Shown here one piece after another: positions 63,249 to 64,000 of a DNA stretch of 64,000 bases. The stretch spans positions 45,910 to 109,909 of the forward strand of contig JBKPNX010000062.1 of NCBI GenBank assembly GCA_046732855.1. Direction: 5' to 3'. The notes below the pieces were generated by a model that saw only the letters and a program-made list of their open reading frames with translations, was not told where the DNA came from and ran no database searches. Position 1 is the stretch's first letter; each line of letters begins with the position of its first letter. This DNA is from JBKPNX01 sp046732855 (GTDB lineage: Bacteria; Pseudomonadota; Alphaproteobacteria; Geminicoccales; Geminicoccaceae). The position numbers and the translations under genes were made by a program.

Positions 63249-64000
63249 TCATCCGCGTGGTGCCAGAGCCTCGATCGCCCGGTGGTCCGGTCTCACAGAC
63301 CCATCCGGCCCGAGTGGAAGAATGCAGACGTGATCCGCCCCGGCGGCCCGGTGCGCTGCGAGCCGGCTGCGCACCGTGTCTTCGGAGCCCCAGGCCACGA
63401 TCGCGTCCACAAGCTGGTCACTACCGCCGTCCACGAGATCTGCGGGCTTAAACCCGACTGTCCCCAGCATGGTGGCGTAGTGCGGAATGCGCAGATACGA
63501 CGACATGTACGCCCGTGCGGCGGCTCGCGCACGGGTGGCGTCCTGCTCGAGCAGGACCGCCTGTTCTGCACAGAGCCATTTCTCCAACCCCAGAGCAGCC
63601 CGGATCTGTGCGGTCTTTTCCGGTGGGGTGAAGTATGTCAGCACGCCGGCTGTTTCGGCCGCGGCGAGGGCGATCATCCTTGGATGCAATGAGCCCAACA
63701 CGACGGGCGCGTCGGTGGGTGGCGGCGGTGCCCCATATGGCGCCGTTTTCATCCCACCCAAGTAGCCCCGCATGAAGGCCACCGGTGACTCATACCGGAC
63801 ACCGCGTCGTTGGTTTCCAGCTGCGTTGCTCACCCCGAGCCCCAGAATAAAGCGACCGGGAAAGAGCTCGCTCAACGCGCGTGCCGCGTTACTGGCCGCG
63901 ATCGGCTCCCGGCAGAACGCCACAGCGATGCCACTCGCGACGATGAGCCGCTCAGTCTGGCTCAGGAGATAGGTGCCGAGTGATAGGCTCTCTCGGCCAA
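63249..64000 (-). CDS. LLM-class flavin/F420-dependent oxidoreductase (5' end outside window)
   Basis: The minus-strand frame runs off the right edge and ends at 63249, so the N-terminus is missing; ~249 residues remain. It has ERLIVASGIAVAFCREPIAA then ELFPGRFILGLGVSN, the TIM-barrel core of luciferase-like monooxygenases, and GADHVCILPLG near the end. The family uses reduced flavin or F420; this one resembles the F420-linked type. It converges on the monooxygenase gene upstream. Confidence 0.82.
   Translation of the reverse strand, partial: GRESLSLGTYLLSQTERLIVASGIAVAFCREPIAASNAARALSELFPGRFILGLGVSNAAGNQRRGVRYESPVAFMRGYLGGMKTAPYGAPPPPTDAPVVLGSLHPRMIALAAAETAGVLTYFTPPEKTAQIRAALGLEKWLCAEQAVLLEQDATRARAAARAYMSSYLRIPHYATMLGTVGFKPADLVDGGSDQLVDAIVAWGSEDTVRSRLAAHRAAGADHVCILPLGPDGSVRPDHRAIEALAPRG

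Overview
The window is a GC-rich (clearly above 60% by eye) bacterial chromosome segment, most likely from an alphaproteobacterium of the Rhodospirillales/Rhizobiales type. The reasons are frequent GTG/TTG starts, the order lytic transglycosylase / dapA / smpB, a CysPTWA sulfate transporter next to an Rrf2 regulator, a DUF2783 protein beside an aromatic hydroxylase, and XrtA-type exopolysaccharide genes. I saw no rRNA, tRNA, CRISPR array or intact insertion sequence. Several genes carry small indels or missing starts, which fits either real decay or draft/metagenome assembly errors.

Layout. 1-5584: a MarR regulator divergent from an aromatic-degradation operon (homogentisate dioxygenase, FAH-family hydrolase, metallo-beta-lactamase-fold protein, FAD hydroxylase, small DUF2783 protein). 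The last two resemble a flavoprotein/coupling-protein pair for 3-hydroxyphenylacetate. 5747-7399: an AT-richer three-gene toxin/antitoxin-like operon. 7759-10133: asparaginase, CobW-type GTPase and a small conserved protein. 10275-22468: exopolysaccharide locus (FkbM methyltransferase, export lipoprotein, Wzz-like protein, tyrosine kinase, AAA ATPase, FemAB protein, glycosyltransferase, beta-barrel) with an embedded PqqD-like / HprK-like / nucleotidyltransferase module and a small Tat-signal protein. 23127-28970: oligopeptide-type ABC importer. 29437-32775: SAM-cyclase-AAA-TPR signalling protein.

32888-37937: sulfate ABC importer and a divergent Rrf2 regulator. Two matching 25-bp palindromes, one upstream of each unit, look like its operators. 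38470-41707: an unusual 6-carboxytetrahydropterin-synthase-like protein, a glycosyltransferase, a methyltransferase and a lipoprotein, the best candidate here for an uncharacterised pathway. 41458-46625: housekeeping genes (lytic transglycosylase, dapA, smpB, 3-methyladenine glycosylase) plus a hicBA pair whose toxin is frameshifted. 46692-50748: two tandem SbmA/BacA-like ABC proteins, one with a changed Walker A. 50914-53181: a perfect CRP-type palindrome and a BglX-like glycosidase.

53447-64000: amino-acid/amine genes (class IV aminotransferase, D-threonine-aldolase-like enzyme, an internally deleted class III aminotransferase, PuuD- and PuuA-like enzymes), an orphan HEPN-motif protein, a cupin, a lactonase-like hydrolase, a flavin monooxygenase lacking a start codon and a partial luciferase-like oxidoreductase. 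A 97-bp direct repeat (89/97 identical) flanks the cupin/lactonase segment. This end looks more rearranged than the rest.
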